From NCBI GenBank assembly GCA_032622095.1, contig CP136068.1:133619989-133683988 (forward strand): a stretch of 64,000 nucleotides of DNA. The letters run 5' to 3'. Made by a program: the position numbers and the translations under genes. Numbering within the stretch: position 1 is the first letter of the stretch; each line of letters opens with the position of its first letter. The DNA comes from Siphonodentalium dalli (taxonomy: Eukaryota; Mollusca; Scaphopoda; Gadilida; Siphonodentaliidae). Shown here in pieces: positions 38,501-46,400 of the stretch. The notes beneath the pieces were generated by a model, which worked only from the letters and a program-made list of their open reading frames with translations, ran no database searches and was not told where the DNA came from.

Positions 38501-38986
38501 GAATGCATTGGCATAGGGATTTCGCAAACTTTCAGGAAACTCCAGTCATATAAGGGTTAACTATTAATCTGGTTCGTCATTAAACTGATTTCGGTTGAGA
38601 TTGTGTCTTGTTTTTGTATCTTGTAGTTGACATCGACTGTTACTTATAGTGTAGAATTCTACTGTGAATTCCACTGTTATTTCGGGATATGTTAAATTAT
38701 TTTACACTCTGTGTAGGCAAAACAATAATGTCTTTCCTCTTTTTATGTTTAGAAAAGCAAGAATTCGGTCTCCTATTCAACACCAACACTTGGCGAGGGA
38801 AGAACAAGGAAGGTGCAGAAGACAATATTTGGTGCACCGTGTGACGTGACACCACCTTTCACCAAATCAGAACTGAGACGTGACTATCTTGGTTGCCAGA
38901 ACATGCCAACAGCGATGTGGGTGATGAGATTTTTCAGGAACAGGTCACCGATTATCGAGCTGAACAGCGACCGCAATCGCTCTTAA
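17237..38986 (+). CDS. Secreted legumain/caspase-fold-like protein, probable pseudo-peptidase (five exons joined)
   Basis: Five exons (17237-17672, 33587-34078, 35932-36107, 36568-36822, 38753-38986) join in frame to 530 residues; every junction has GT-AG and phases match (1, 1, 0, 0). Residues 1 to about 28 are a hydrophobic signal peptide. Residues 30-175 form an N-terminal region ending in a polybasic stretch (165-175, RRSRRRKFARR) that could be a convertase site. From about residue 255 the layout follows C13/caspase-type proteins: strand AVVISGG (260-266), helix, strand IQIFFANG, strand SLVIYMNSPADNDG (344-356), strand VHVIVDQSFSGEV (392-404) and NVIVYASS. In legumains the third and fourth strands end in the catalytic His (TDHG) and Cys (ACESG). 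Here they read NSPADNDG and DQSFSG, with Ser399 in the Cys position and no His. Sequons lie at Asn223 and Asn442. Family assignment is by eye; the gene model is much firmer than the fold. Confidence 0.72.
17989..18445. mobile_element. MITE with 4-bp target duplication (family M1), copy 1
   Basis: Ends GTGACCCGCCATATCAAATC and its exact complement. ATAT on both sides is the probable 4-bp target-site duplication. Just inside lie two hairpin modules (18037-18107 and 18328-18393) in inverted orientation. The interior includes a GCAGGGAGCCCCACACATAT block shared with copies 2 and 3. Non-coding; short open frames in it are repeat artefacts. Confidence 0.85.
18446..20383. other. Intronic stretch, no gene recognised
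   Basis: Within intron 1. Only short open frames without family features. No repeat family from elsewhere in the window was recognised here. Confidence 0.45.
20384..20530. repeat. Foldback hairpin
   Basis: Arms pair from GGATCTCACATGAGTTTCTA / complementary sequence ending near 20530 through ATTTTATACG and TTTATCAACC. The loop is GAGCCGAGGTTTACCGAGGC-like, itself a small inverted repeat. Confidence 0.7.
20811..21235. mobile_element. MITE family M1, copy 2
   Basis: Same termini as copy 1 (first base changed: CTGACCCACC left, GGCGGGTCAC right) and again flanked by ATAT. The interior is inverted relative to copy 1. The left hairpin module has lost its central part (20862-20898), while the right one is complete (21117-21184). 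Confidence 0.85.
21839..22035. mobile_element. Truncated hairpin-module MITE
   Basis: Carries GGGAGCTGCGCTGGTGCAGC, as found near the end of the element at 5358-5601 and at 47600, followed by one diverged hairpin module (about 21903-21965) and the start of another at 21990. The right end is missing. Confidence 0.55.
22057..22113. repeat. 20-bp tandem repeat, three copies
   Basis: GTCGTTATAACGAGTTGTAA repeated almost exactly three times. The core GTTATAAC is palindromic. Confidence 0.85.
22198..22493. mobile_element. hAT-like MITE, 296 bp
   Basis: Starts CAGGGTCCGCGCT and ends AGCGGGAATCCTG. The flanking octamers GCTGAATC (22190-22197) and GATGAATC (22494-22501) match at 7 of 8, as expected for a hAT 8-bp target duplication. 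It is related to the longer copy at 40435-42001, sharing TTTTGCC and GTGAATTATTTATGC blocks. Confidence 0.7.
22682..22920 (+). repeat. Dispersed ~250-bp repeat (family R1), inverted copy
   Basis: Starts with the twin GAGCGTT boxes (about 22691 and 22731) and ends AATGAGCATGTCCGTTTAAA, the inverse of 8968-9225. Confidence 0.7.
23279..23557 (-). pseudogene. Non-LTR retrotransposon reverse transcriptase, C-terminal fragment
   Basis: The minus-strand frame encodes about 90 residues beginning TLEQRLCIFCSDDAIEYEKH and continuing FLLECSAYRTPR. The spacing C-x2-C ... E-x2-HFLLEC-x2-Y-x2-R is the zinc-knuckle-like tail found after the reverse transcriptase and connection domains of many LINEs (for example jockey, CR1 and RTE-X types). 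A stop codon lies immediately upstream and no fingers or palm motifs remain, so this is a 5'-truncated dead copy. The open frame has no ATG start. Confidence 0.6.
23561..26128. other. Intronic stretch with weak repeat pairs, no gene recognised
   Basis: Blocks near 23570-23740 and 24600-24680 share ACAAA(A)CTTCTAAGTCTCC and AGCACACC(T/C)CA, suggesting a duplicated repeat piece. A hairpin-containing block at about 24085-24130 (AGACAACAAGCCTGAAAGGC) has a relative at 32312-32350. Overlapping short frames at 24199-24795 on both strands are not convincing genes. Confidence 0.4.
26129..26857. mobile_element. Complete foldback element FB1 with TTAA ends
   Basis: Two arms of about 360 bp are inverted copies of each other around a centre near 26505. 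Outer ends are TTAAAGTGATG and CATC-ACTTTAA. Half copies occur at 4325, 45285 and 47985. No coding capacity. TTAA ends match piggyBac-type target preference, although I cannot show a duplication separate from the termini. Confidence 0.75.
26858..27481. other. Intronic stretch, no gene recognised
   Basis: Nothing supported as coding or repetitive. Confidence 0.45.
27482..27838. repeat. Foldback element with ~165-bp arms
   Basis: Left arm (CTGTACACTAAATCCGGCC ... GAACGATGCACACAACAT) pairs with the right arm (ATGTTGTGTGCATCGTTC ... GGCCGGATTTAGTGTATACA) around a centre at about 27660 (GACTCGAGTC). The 81-codon frame at 27417-27662 is within the left arm and not a gene. Confidence 0.8.
27841..28095. 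repeat. Dispersed repeat with inverted partner at 61925-62070
   Basis: The segment 28005-28090 (CCAGTTCAAAACCTGAGGAC, AGGGAACC, AACGCGGGGAA) is found inverted, with changes, at 61930-62025. The extent to the left is uncertain. Confidence 0.55.
28096..31679. other. Intronic stretch, no gene recognised
   Basis: Contains an 83-codon minus-strand frame (28703-28954) with reasonable amino-acid diversity but no recognised motif, and a block at 30495-30540 with slight resemblance to 5S rRNA. Neither is supported. Confidence 0.4.
31680..32060. repeat. Degenerate repeats of CACATAATG / CGACTCATAAT type
   Basis: Repeated variants of GCACATAAT, GACTCATAATATG and complementary ATTATG sequences give a loosely palindromic AT-rich block similar in style to 7650-7870. 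AAAGAGCGT occurs at about 31903. Confidence 0.4.
32061..33393. other. Intronic stretch with microsatellites, no gene recognised
   Basis: Holds a GA dinucleotide run (about 32467-32512) and a GATGACGAC-rich stretch (33036-33115) whose open frame is simple sequence (Met/Thr only). A block at 32312-32400 is related to 24085-24180. Confidence 0.5.
33394..33540. repeat. Hairpin enclosing interstitial telomere-like repeats
   Basis: Inverted ends TATGTCC-TCATGTAAGAATAT and ATATTCTTACATGAAGGATA enclose degenerate CCTAAC repeats (33421-33487), the metazoan telomere unit. It lies 47 bases before exon 2. Confidence 0.7.
33587..34078 (+). CDS. Exon 2 of peptidase-like gene: cysteine-rich segment and first fold strand
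   Basis: Acceptor TTTGCAG precedes GTGACAGC, completing the Gly codon split by intron 1. Encodes residues 146-309 plus one base: nine further cysteines, a polybasic run and a sequon (NETT), then AVVISGG and IQIFFANG, the first two strands of the C13-like domain. Donor is G|GTATGT at 34079. Confidence 0.75.
34429..35109. mobile_element. Non-autonomous element with 28-bp inverted ends
   Basis: TTACTCGTATTTAAATTCGC at the left and its near complement GCGAATTCAAATACGAGTAA at the right. A second direct pair, ACTATTTTTCGCTCAGTTTT, occurs just inside both ends (34452, 35030). No coding capacity. Confidence 0.65.
35561..35678. repeat. Foldback hairpin
   Basis: TGAACATGTTAACGTTATTG...GGTAAAACTCGAACC pairs with GGTTCTCGTTTTACC...GCAGTAACGTTATCATGTTCA around a small loop. 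Confidence 0.75.
35932..36107 (+). CDS. Exon 3 of peptidase-like gene: strand with altered His site
   Basis: Acceptor CCCTTTTAG, donor TTG|GTGAGT. Encodes residues 310-368, including two cysteines (SLC, SHC) and ADSLVIYMNSPADNDGSAF. In active C13 enzymes the equivalent strand ends in Thr-Asp-His-Gly; here no His is present at the end of the strand. Confidence 0.75.
36108..36567 (+). other. Intron 3 of peptidase-like gene
   Basis: GTGAGT ... CTATACAG, phase 0, 460 bp. No repeat from elsewhere in the window was recognised. Confidence 0.7.
36568..36822 (+). CDS. Exon 4 of peptidase-like gene: strand with Ser in the Cys site
   Basis: Encodes residues 369-453. VHVIVDQSFSGEVADAF aligns with the legumain-type strand ending E-A-C-x-S-G, with Asp-Gln-Ser in place of Glu-Ala-Cys. 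NVIVYASSKGNEYSAN follows, like the 'YATTAA' strand after the Cys in legumains. Clean AG|GTAAGT donor. Confidence 0.75.
36870..37357. mobile_element. MITE with long inverted ends, rich in GCGC
   Basis: ACAGTACCAGTCAGAAGTAG and its near complement CTTCTTTTGACTGGTACTGT bound the element, continuing inward through GTGGTATATT. The interior repeats ATTGCGATATT and GCGCGCTTA in both orientations. It sits 47 bp after an exon. Confidence 0.8.
38130..38560. mobile_element. Hairpin-module MITE, partial left end
   Basis: Two hairpin modules (38134-38192, shortened, and 38442-38514) flank an interior of repeated TTACATTCTTTAACAATTTT blocks. The right end reads CTCCAGTCATATAAGGGTTAA, ending in TTAA at 38557-38560. 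The matching left terminus was not found. Confidence 0.6.
38753..38986 (+). CDS. Exon 5 of peptidase-like gene: C-terminus
   Basis: Acceptor ATGTTTAG, open to TAA at 38984-38986, encoding residues 454-530. Continues the domain with SVSYSTPTLGEGRTRKVQKT and two further cysteines (APCD, LGCQ); ends ELNSDRNRS. There is no transmembrane segment or GPI-type tail, so the product should be soluble and secreted. Confidence 0.7.
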   Translation, partial: KSKNSVSYSTPTLGEGRTRKVQKTIFGAPCDVTPPFTKSELRRDYLGCQNMPTAMWVMRFFRNRSPIIELNSDRNRS

Positions 38987-39718
38987 TAACAGTTAACAAG
39001 AAAGGTCTCAGCTGAAGCCCCTGTCTTATTCCTACTCAATGGCGAGTCTGAATCCAATCACGCAAGCAAACACACGTCGCGTGGTGACTGACGACACATG
39101 GATAATGAGATCTAGAATGGATAGACGATTCGTTATCTCGTTAACATGTGTATTACGCGCAGCCTCAATATTGAGTTTTTGAACCAAAGAGCTTCATCGT
39201 TTTATCCCTTCAACCACTCATTGTGAGTACAACTCTTCTGTACGTGCTGCCGACTGACATGTTCGGTTTCATTTGAGCTACTGGCTTCCTCTAAATTGGG
39301 TATGTGGTATCTGTGACAAGCTACATGCGAACAATTTAATGTGTTCGATCGCCAATGCATATCACACGACGAGGTGCATGGGAAGGACTGGCTGAAACCT
39401 CAGTAACATCACGCGCGAATACGCAGACGATGGTGGAGTTTCAGATGTGTAGTTATCACTGAAATGTGGGTGATGCCACTCAAGAATGTTTGTTCCGATA
39501 TCGTGCGCAGCATTCAGACCGACCGAAGAAACATTTCGCAGGAACAAACACTATACATGAAAAATAATTTCTCTTTGGACCCTGATTGTTGGACACTCCT
39601 ATCAAATCAACATTAGTGACTGCACTCATTTAAATTTCAATGCGAAGCACCTCCAATGCAAACATAGAGACTTGACTTCACAGCTGAAAGACATATGTTC
39701 GCAATCCCGTGTTCTGCT
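38987..39718. other. Probable 3' untranslated and intergenic DNA
   Basis: No coding region. I did not find an unambiguous AATAAA at a convincing position, so the transcript end is unknown. Confidence 0.4.
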
Positions 39719-40184
39719 TTAACCCTTTACCCAACAGAACGGCCCTGTGCCAATGCATTCTCTTATATATGCGAGTCGACCATAGGTCGCCTCGCATATA
39801 TAATAAATGCATTGGCTTGACACATATTAAAAATGATAAAATTGTCAAAGAATGTAGAAAAATATTATAAAAATATTATAAAAAATGTAGAGAAAAAATT
39901 ATAAAATTGTTAAAGAATGTAAGAAAAAATGGTAAAAAGTGTTAAAAAAAGATTTTTTTTAGGCCAATGCATTCTCTTATATATGCGAGGCGACCTATGG
40001 TCGACTCGCATATATAAGAGAATGCATTGGCACAGGGTATAACTGAAACCATCACAATGTGGTCAATGAACCGGTTCCAATGATATCCATATTTGTATGG
40101 TGTTATTGAGACAGACCGAAGATATTTTAGGCTGTTGAAGCTTTATTTGGGCGTTTTTGGCCGTTTTGTTGGGTAAAGGGTTAA
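39719..40184. mobile_element. TTAA-flanked MITE (family M2), inverted copy
   Basis: Bounded by TTAACCCTTTACCCAAC and its complement with TTAA at both ends. Two hairpin modules lie at 39748-39814 and 39962-40033. The whole element is an inverted relative of 8345-8745. Confidence 0.8.
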
Positions 40185-40434
40185 ACATATTGTGAGAATG
40201 ATTTCGGAGCATATCGTATTCGTATGGTTGCGCAGGCACATTAAACGGTAGCGTAATGTTTTGTGCTGATGTCACTTGAGATTTTACGAGTAGCACTCGT
40301 ATGGTTGTGATGTAAATATCGGATATTTAATTATAAATAAATGTCGAAATGTTTCAACTATTTTCACGCATACTAAGATGCAATGTCTCCCTGAGTATAA
40401 GTAAATATCAACATTAATTCGCATGTATTCAAAC
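40185..40434. other. Short intergenic piece, no gene recognised
   Basis: Ends in the octamer ATTCAAAC (40427-40434), the left target duplication of the following hAT-like element. Confidence 0.5.
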
Positions 40435-42001
40435 CAGGGTCCGCGCTGGACCGAAATTTACTTTTGCCAAATAATTTGCCAAATGAAAATATTTTTTGCC
40501 AAATTATATTAGCACTAGCAGGTTAGCCCGCCACTGGCGGCGTTGGTCAGAAACATGACATTTTTTTGGCTTTTCAACGAGTTAATTGTGGCTTTTTAAT
40601 CAAGAGAAATTATTGTACCCGTCCCTAAAAGATTTAAGGTACATCGGGCGGAAAGAACTGACCCGATGAAAAATTGTTGAGCCCGAAGTTGTCCGGGCTA
40701 TTAAAAAACCAAATTTCAAGTCGATAGCTCCACCCGTTTCCGAGATCTGGTCTGCGCATGCGCGAAGCTTGCGTCGCACGGGCTTGGCGACCCGATAAAA
40801 TTCGTATCCGGGGCAAGATACATTCACATACCAAATTTCAAGTCGATAGCTCCACCCGTTTCCGAGATCTCGTCTGCGCATGCACTGCACGGGCGTCGCA
40901 CGGGCTCACCAATACGACAACGATGACCACCTGGTCAAACTACACTCACGTACCAAGTTTCGTCCCGATCGGTTGAGGTGTTGGTATCTGATGCAAAAGA
41001 CGAAATTGTGAGTGTTGGTTTGTAACCGGGATTTCTGAGAAGCATTATGCCTATATCCACACTAACTACCCCCCCCCCTAAGCCCTGACCTAAGTGTCAT
41101 ACATGCTATAACAACGATGTTGTAAGAGTACTATGGCATCCAATAAATCTCCCCGCATAGCTAACCACTCAAAAGTATTGTTCCCGTATATCTCTCTGCA
41201 GATGATAATAACGTTGAATGGTAAACAGACGCTCTTTATAGCGATGCGTCAAAAACAAACGCTCATTAAATTATCACTTGATTAACCACCGCAGTGCCGT
41301 TTTTGTGACTGAGATTGGAGAACGGGTGCTCTGAGCTTCTCCAAAACGCGACGCCGACGGTGTCCGTGTGAATTTTACCCTTAGATAGGAAGTTTGAGCT
41401 CAATCCGCGCAGCCGTATTCGATTGTATGAAGTACCCACACACATATATACACACATATATATATACGGAAGTCTCAAAATATATATATATAGATTTGCC
41501 AAATAATATCCCTGATAGCATCATTTCTGCAACATTAATTATTATGTTTCCACACTCGCGGGTTGAACGACTTTTGATATCGATAGAAAAGCAGATAGTT
41601 AATAATTAGTTAAACCCGCATCTCTATCAGCTGTCTCTGTTGTGGTTTATCATTCAACAATAAGCCAATCACAGAACAATACAATGGTAGAAGGGTTGCT
41701 TCATCAGAAGGGCACATCACAGGAGGATTAGTAATCCATCCAACCATCAGTACTAATGCTATGATATTAACTGCATCTTAATAGTGGTGTTAACTTTCCC
41801 TAAACCTTATAAAACACCACTAATATAATTATGTTTTAAGAGTTTCCTAAAATGAATGGTAATGATTGACCAATATTTTTTAAATTGCTTGAGGAATTAA
41901 AAAGTGACTTGCCAAAAACGTTTGTCAAATGAAAATATTTTTGGCCAAATGTGAATTATTTATGCCATTGGCAAATCTGGCAAGCGGCAGCGCGAACCCT
42001 G
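40435..42001. mobile_element. hAT-like element with 8-bp target duplication, split by a Helitron
   Basis: Starts CAGGGTCCGCGCTGG and ends CAGCGCGAACCCTG. ATTCAAAC (40427-40434) and GTTCAAAC (42002-42009) match at 7 of 8. About 587 bp belong to the hAT-like unit, with TTTTGCCAAAT repeats near both ends; the rest is the inserted Helitron. No transposase is present. Confidence 0.8.
40515..41494 (-). mobile_element. Helitron-like element nested in hAT-like MITE
   Basis: Read on the minus strand it starts TCTATATATATATATTTTGAG, carries GATTGAGCTCAAACTTCC as in the copy at 1298-1861, and ends with a hairpin (GCCAGTGGCGGG), then CTAACCTGCTAG. The host bases at the junctions are A (40514) and T (41495), the A|T site Helitrons use. 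About 980 bp and non-autonomous. Confidence 0.8.
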
Positions 42002-42439
42002 GTTCAAACCAGAAAACCTAATAATTGAATAATAGATGTGTCAATTCAGGGAATACTGTAAAATAATTGGCTGTCATTTAATTAGCCATTAAGATTATTT
42101 CTCGATAACGTAATCGGTCACTCTTCCAGAATGCACAGGTATCACGGTGGGGAATGACGTGCTTTCGTGGTTGGTGAGTACCACGCATTCAAAGTATGCA
42201 AACGCACAAAAACATAATATATGAGAAACTGACACAAAACATAGCATTTTGACAGTTACGAGCATATGCTAGTTTATTTTTAAAACAAGTTGATACCTTA
42301 TTTGTTCGGAAATAATCAGTAATATTCTATAGCATTCTGACCAAAGTTTCCAGTCGGAGGTTCGTGGAATACAGAGGTCCATACATCTAGGAGAATCATA
42401 CGAGTGACAACTTTGGTCAGAATGTTAGAGCAAACAACT

Positions 42440-42896
42440 GTGACCCGCCATATCAAATCCAGTCGTAAGTCGGGTTTTTTTTACCCTGTGCCAATGCATT
42501 CTCTTATATATGCGAGTCGACCATAGGTCGCCTCGCATATATAAGAGAATGCATTGGCATAACAATTTTTTACAATTTTAATAATTTGTTCTTGTATTCT
42601 TTAACAATTTTATAATTTCACCCATACAGAGCCCCGGACAAACATGAGCAGACGACACTCTTCTATATGCTTCTATATATGTGTGGGGCTCCCTGCAGGG
42701 TAATGGATGTTTTTTATTTTATGTCCTAAAAATTGTAAGAAACATTTATTAAAAAACCATGATAAAAAATTGTTAGGCCATTGCATTCTCTTATATATGC
42801 GAGGCGACCTATGGTCGACTCGCATATATAAGAGAATGCATTGGCACAGGGTAAAAAAAATCCCGACTTACGACTGGATTTGATATGGCGGGTCAC
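42440..42896. mobile_element. MITE family M1, copy 3
   Basis: GTGACCCGCCATATC ... GATATGGCGGGTCAC, flanked by AACT on both sides (42436-42439 and 42897-42900), confirming a 4-bp target duplication. Hairpin modules at 42490-42556 and 42777-42844. Confidence 0.88.
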
Positions 42897-42900
42897 AACT

Positions 42901-43817
42901 GTGAATTTTGACACAAATGTGGCATCAGCTTGTTTGAAAATTAATATAGCATATGCTCGTAGCTGCCAAAAATACTCTGTATTATATCATTATCCTAGTT
43001 TATTACCCTTTCCCTCGTTTCTGGTCGCATTTGCTATTGCCTCGGCCATTTTTAATGCGTGATAGTCATCAACTCGAAACCACGTTATTCGACACAGTGG
43101 GTATGCATGGACAGCTGCTGCGGACGTGTTTCGTCCTGGTGACAACATTGTTGGTTTCGATTTTCCCGACCAATCAAAATGAGGAACACCAGTTTCCATT
43201 CATCTGGATGCGTGGTTGTCATGTGTTTGTTCTCAAGACATGATTGTTGATCGCACGGAATTTATAAGTTTTATGGAAATATATTGGTGAAAACTAGACG
43301 AATTTGAGCAACACTGTGATTAAATTATAAGAAATAACTTTTTTTCCGAATAAGATTGGTAACATTAATAGAAAAGTCTGAAGACATATGCATTTACTAT
43401 AACGCACGTTTATAGACTTTGTCTTCAAACTTTTCGGTTTTATAACTGCATTATACCCTAATCGAAGCATCTGTTACACCCAGATGTATATTCATTTCTT
43501 AATCGTCTTTCTTGGTATATTTAACAACGAACACGATGCAAATGCAAAACATAAGGAATAGACTAAAAATGAACGCACTTTATTACTTCATTTTTAAATA
43601 TCGGAACCCGACTGTCGTAAAAAATGGACAAAAGAATGAAACGTTTTCGACCTTTAGTATAAAAGCAACTAATTTTATAATATATATACATTCAAACTAT
43701 CATAACAATTTCAACAATTTTTGGTCTGAGAACCGACTCGGAGAACCGATTAAAACACCACATGAACACCATCGCGGTGTTTCTGATATGTAACTTGATC
43801 TGTTTTTGGTGCAGAGA
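42901..43817. other. Intergenic stretch, no gene recognised
   Basis: Overlapping short frames on both strands (42953-43243, 43512-43793) have no recognisable motif or splice context. Confidence 0.45.
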
Positions 43818-43819
43818 TA

Positions 43820-44006
43820 CAGTGATGCCCTAAGTAATCGACTCCTTAACCACAGCAGAATTATGGGTAACTTTTCAGGATTTAGTCGGAAATATGGCTT
43901 GTTGCCATTCATGTATGAATTAATGGCAACATATTTCCGACTAAATCCTGAAAAGTTACCCATAATTCTGCTGTGGTTAAGGGGTCGATTACTTAGGGCA
44001 TTGCTG
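43820..44006. mobile_element. Mariner-like hairpin MITE flanked by TA
   Basis: A near-perfect 90-bp hairpin starting CAGTGATGCCCTAAG and ending with its complement, with TA on both sides (43818-43819, 44007-44008). CAGT ends and a TA target fit Tc1/mariner MITEs. The arms are almost identical, which suggests recent origin. Confidence 0.78.
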
Positions 44007-44008
44007 TA

Positions 44009-45284
44009 AGTGTTGGCAACCCGTCGTTTGCGGATTCGAATACACACTGAGTGAGATATCGCATCCTGTTCTCGTGTTGCACGAGACACAGCATGAGATA
44101 TATATCGCATGCTGTTCCATTGTTGCGTGCCTGTTGTAACCGACTTCTTTCATATCAGGCCACCTCGCCCTTTGTCAATATGACCTGAGTTGGTCGATTC
44201 CGCTGGAATTCCTCGATTCAGCACTCTGCTATAGTCAGTGAGAATTATCTCCCGTTGGGTGTTTTCAGCGATCTGTATCACCGCGCAGCATCCATGGATC
44301 ACGAGGCTTAGATACAAAGCACGTGATCTGGCTGATTCTAAATCCCGGATCACATGGCATTAACGCGAGATCAATGATTGATATCAGCAACGAGATTATA
44401 CAAATCACGGGAGATTAGGTGATAAAATACGGGAAGATAATCCCTTGTAATTGAAACATTCTTTGTAAGACGGGGTTATTAGGGGCGATTTGAAATCGAG
44501 TTATTAATGAGAACAGGCTTTGAGACATAAAAGAAACTGAGGAAACTTATTAACACAGAACACTAACACATCGGAGACCCGTGGTGGTTTGAATCTCGGG
44601 GTGTCGGGGGCCGTGGTAGAAACATATGTGTATATAATATATAAATACACACACACAAGGGATCGATAGCTACAGAATATAGCGGTAACCAACGTTACAT
44701 CGCGGTAAAACATTATATTTCACTCCGAACTTGGCTTTATCCACATACAAGGGTGTTGCAGTATTCGTATATTGTGCTGCTGCTGTTGTCGGGTCTGTGT
44801 TGACTCCAACTCTTTCTGTGAGCCAACTTAATGTCGAACACTTATGGGAAGACGCATAGGTGCTTGTCGTTAAGAACATGAGTAAAAATATAAATTAACG
44901 AAACAATTTAAAAAGTGCAAGTCACGTTGGACCAAACGCATCGCTTCACATTATATCATGTATTTGTTAAACTGGCGCTCTTGTTTTCAATTTTGATTAA
45001 AAACAATATTTATTCGATTTCTTAACGACAAGTCTCTATGTGAAGATCCACCATTCCTCATTCAATCAAGTCTCCATTGGGCTGCAGTCCCGATTATGAT
45101 CAGCAATTGCAACTTGCTTGACACGCGTTCCGACCAATGGTCCAAACATGATGGAAACATATGCCACACATGAACATGTAAAATGTCCACAATACAGTAT
45201 GCAGAGTATAAAGTGTACAAGTGGCAACATGGAATCGGAGTACAATTTATTAAACTTATTCAAGACATATTTTGGATTTGGTCG
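44009..45284. other. Intergenic stretch, no gene recognised
   Basis: No coding region or known repeat stands out. Confidence 0.45.
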
Positions 45285-45556
45285 GGTGCATGCGTGAAAC
45301 TGATAAGTTAATACTCAGGCGCTATGCCAACTGGAGGAATGTTGCATTCTATTAACATCGCCGAAAATCTCAAGCAAATTGTCCATACAACTCCGTTTGT
45401 CTGACTTCTGGGAAAAAGTTGAAAACGGCTGAAAAATGGCTGTGACTTTGGCAAGTGTTTTTCAGAGCATATGAAGTCGGTATATCAATAGTTCATTTAT
45501 TTATCAACCTATCGTATCCAAACATTGGATACGATAGGGGCATGTCCGTTTAAGTG
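45285..45556. repeat. FB1 arm fragment next to R1 repeat fragment
   Basis: 45285-45400 matches part of an FB1 arm (GTGAAACTGATAAGTTA, GCGCTATGCCAACTGGAGG). 45403-45556 matches R1 (GGCTGTGACTTTGGCAAGTG, ending CATGTCCGTTTAA). The same pairing of families occurs at 3908-4693, so they may form one composite unit. Confidence 0.6.
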
Positions 45557-45778
45557 GAAATCGTGAATATCTACTCGGAAATATGATGTGCGTGGTCATA
45601 CACAAATTTAGAATTCTTCAAACATCGTATTTAAGATGTAAATTTAGTTATTTCGTTTATACTATACATGTTGTCCATTCAATTGTTTGTTTACACCGAT
45701 GAACTGAAATTGTAATGGATAGTGATGGTACTATATACTATAAATCCGTTGATCTAATTAATAACGAGGGTATTACGT

Positions 45779-45900
45779 GATTAGTTGGATATCGGCCGAG
45801 ACATATCAGCCACATGTAACTTGATATCGGACTTCGACCTTCAGTCTCAGGCTGATATGAAGTTACCTCGGGCTGATATCTTGGCCGATATCCAACTAAC
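45779..45900. repeat. Foldback hairpin
   Basis: TGATTAGTTGGATATCGGCC pairs with GGCCGATATCCAACTAA; further inward ATATCAGCC pairs with GGCTGATAT. Confidence 0.75.
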
Positions 45901-46141
45901 CAAGTGGTAACCTCTAATTACAGACCCCCAGTTACACAAAGATATACACACTCCAGCTTGATACAGTGTTTGTGAAAGAAATGGTGATACACAAAACTAT
46001 GACATGTGAACTATTTATTGACTATTATACATGCGCAATAAACTTGATACGAAGCCCAAGATCATCATCCGCCGCATCCTTGCAACCTTCTATATACAAA
46101 CCAGGCACATCTTGGATTTAACTATTATATACTGAAAAACT

Positions 46142-46400
46142 TTACCGTGTCAAATGACACGATAAGTTGTCCATAGAAAGCGCGTCAGGCGTGTAAAACC
46201 ACACGTTTGGGCGACACGGGTCCATGTCTTGTGACACAGCAAACGTGTCATGCGACACATCTAACGTGTCGCCCAATCGTGTCAGTTGACACACTAAACG
46301 CGTCAGAGAGTTTGTCCATAGAAAGCGCGTCAGGCGTGTAAAGTGACACGTTTGGGGCGACACAGGTCCATGTCATCTGACACATTTGGTGCGTCGAAGA
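46142..46400. repeat. ~144-bp tandem repeat, GTGTCA-rich
   Basis: GTCCATAGAAAGCGCGTCAG occurs at about 46168 and again at about 46313 with similar following sequence (ACACGTTTGGG, GACAC, GGTCCATGTC). The interval is full of ACGTGTC and GTGACAC half-palindromes. Confidence 0.7.

Larger units (their letters stand above)
36823..38752 (+). other. Intron 4 of peptidase-like gene
   Basis: GTAAGT ... TTATGTTTAG, phase 0. Holds two MITEs (36870-37357 and about 38130-38560) and otherwise nothing recognised. Confidence 0.65.
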
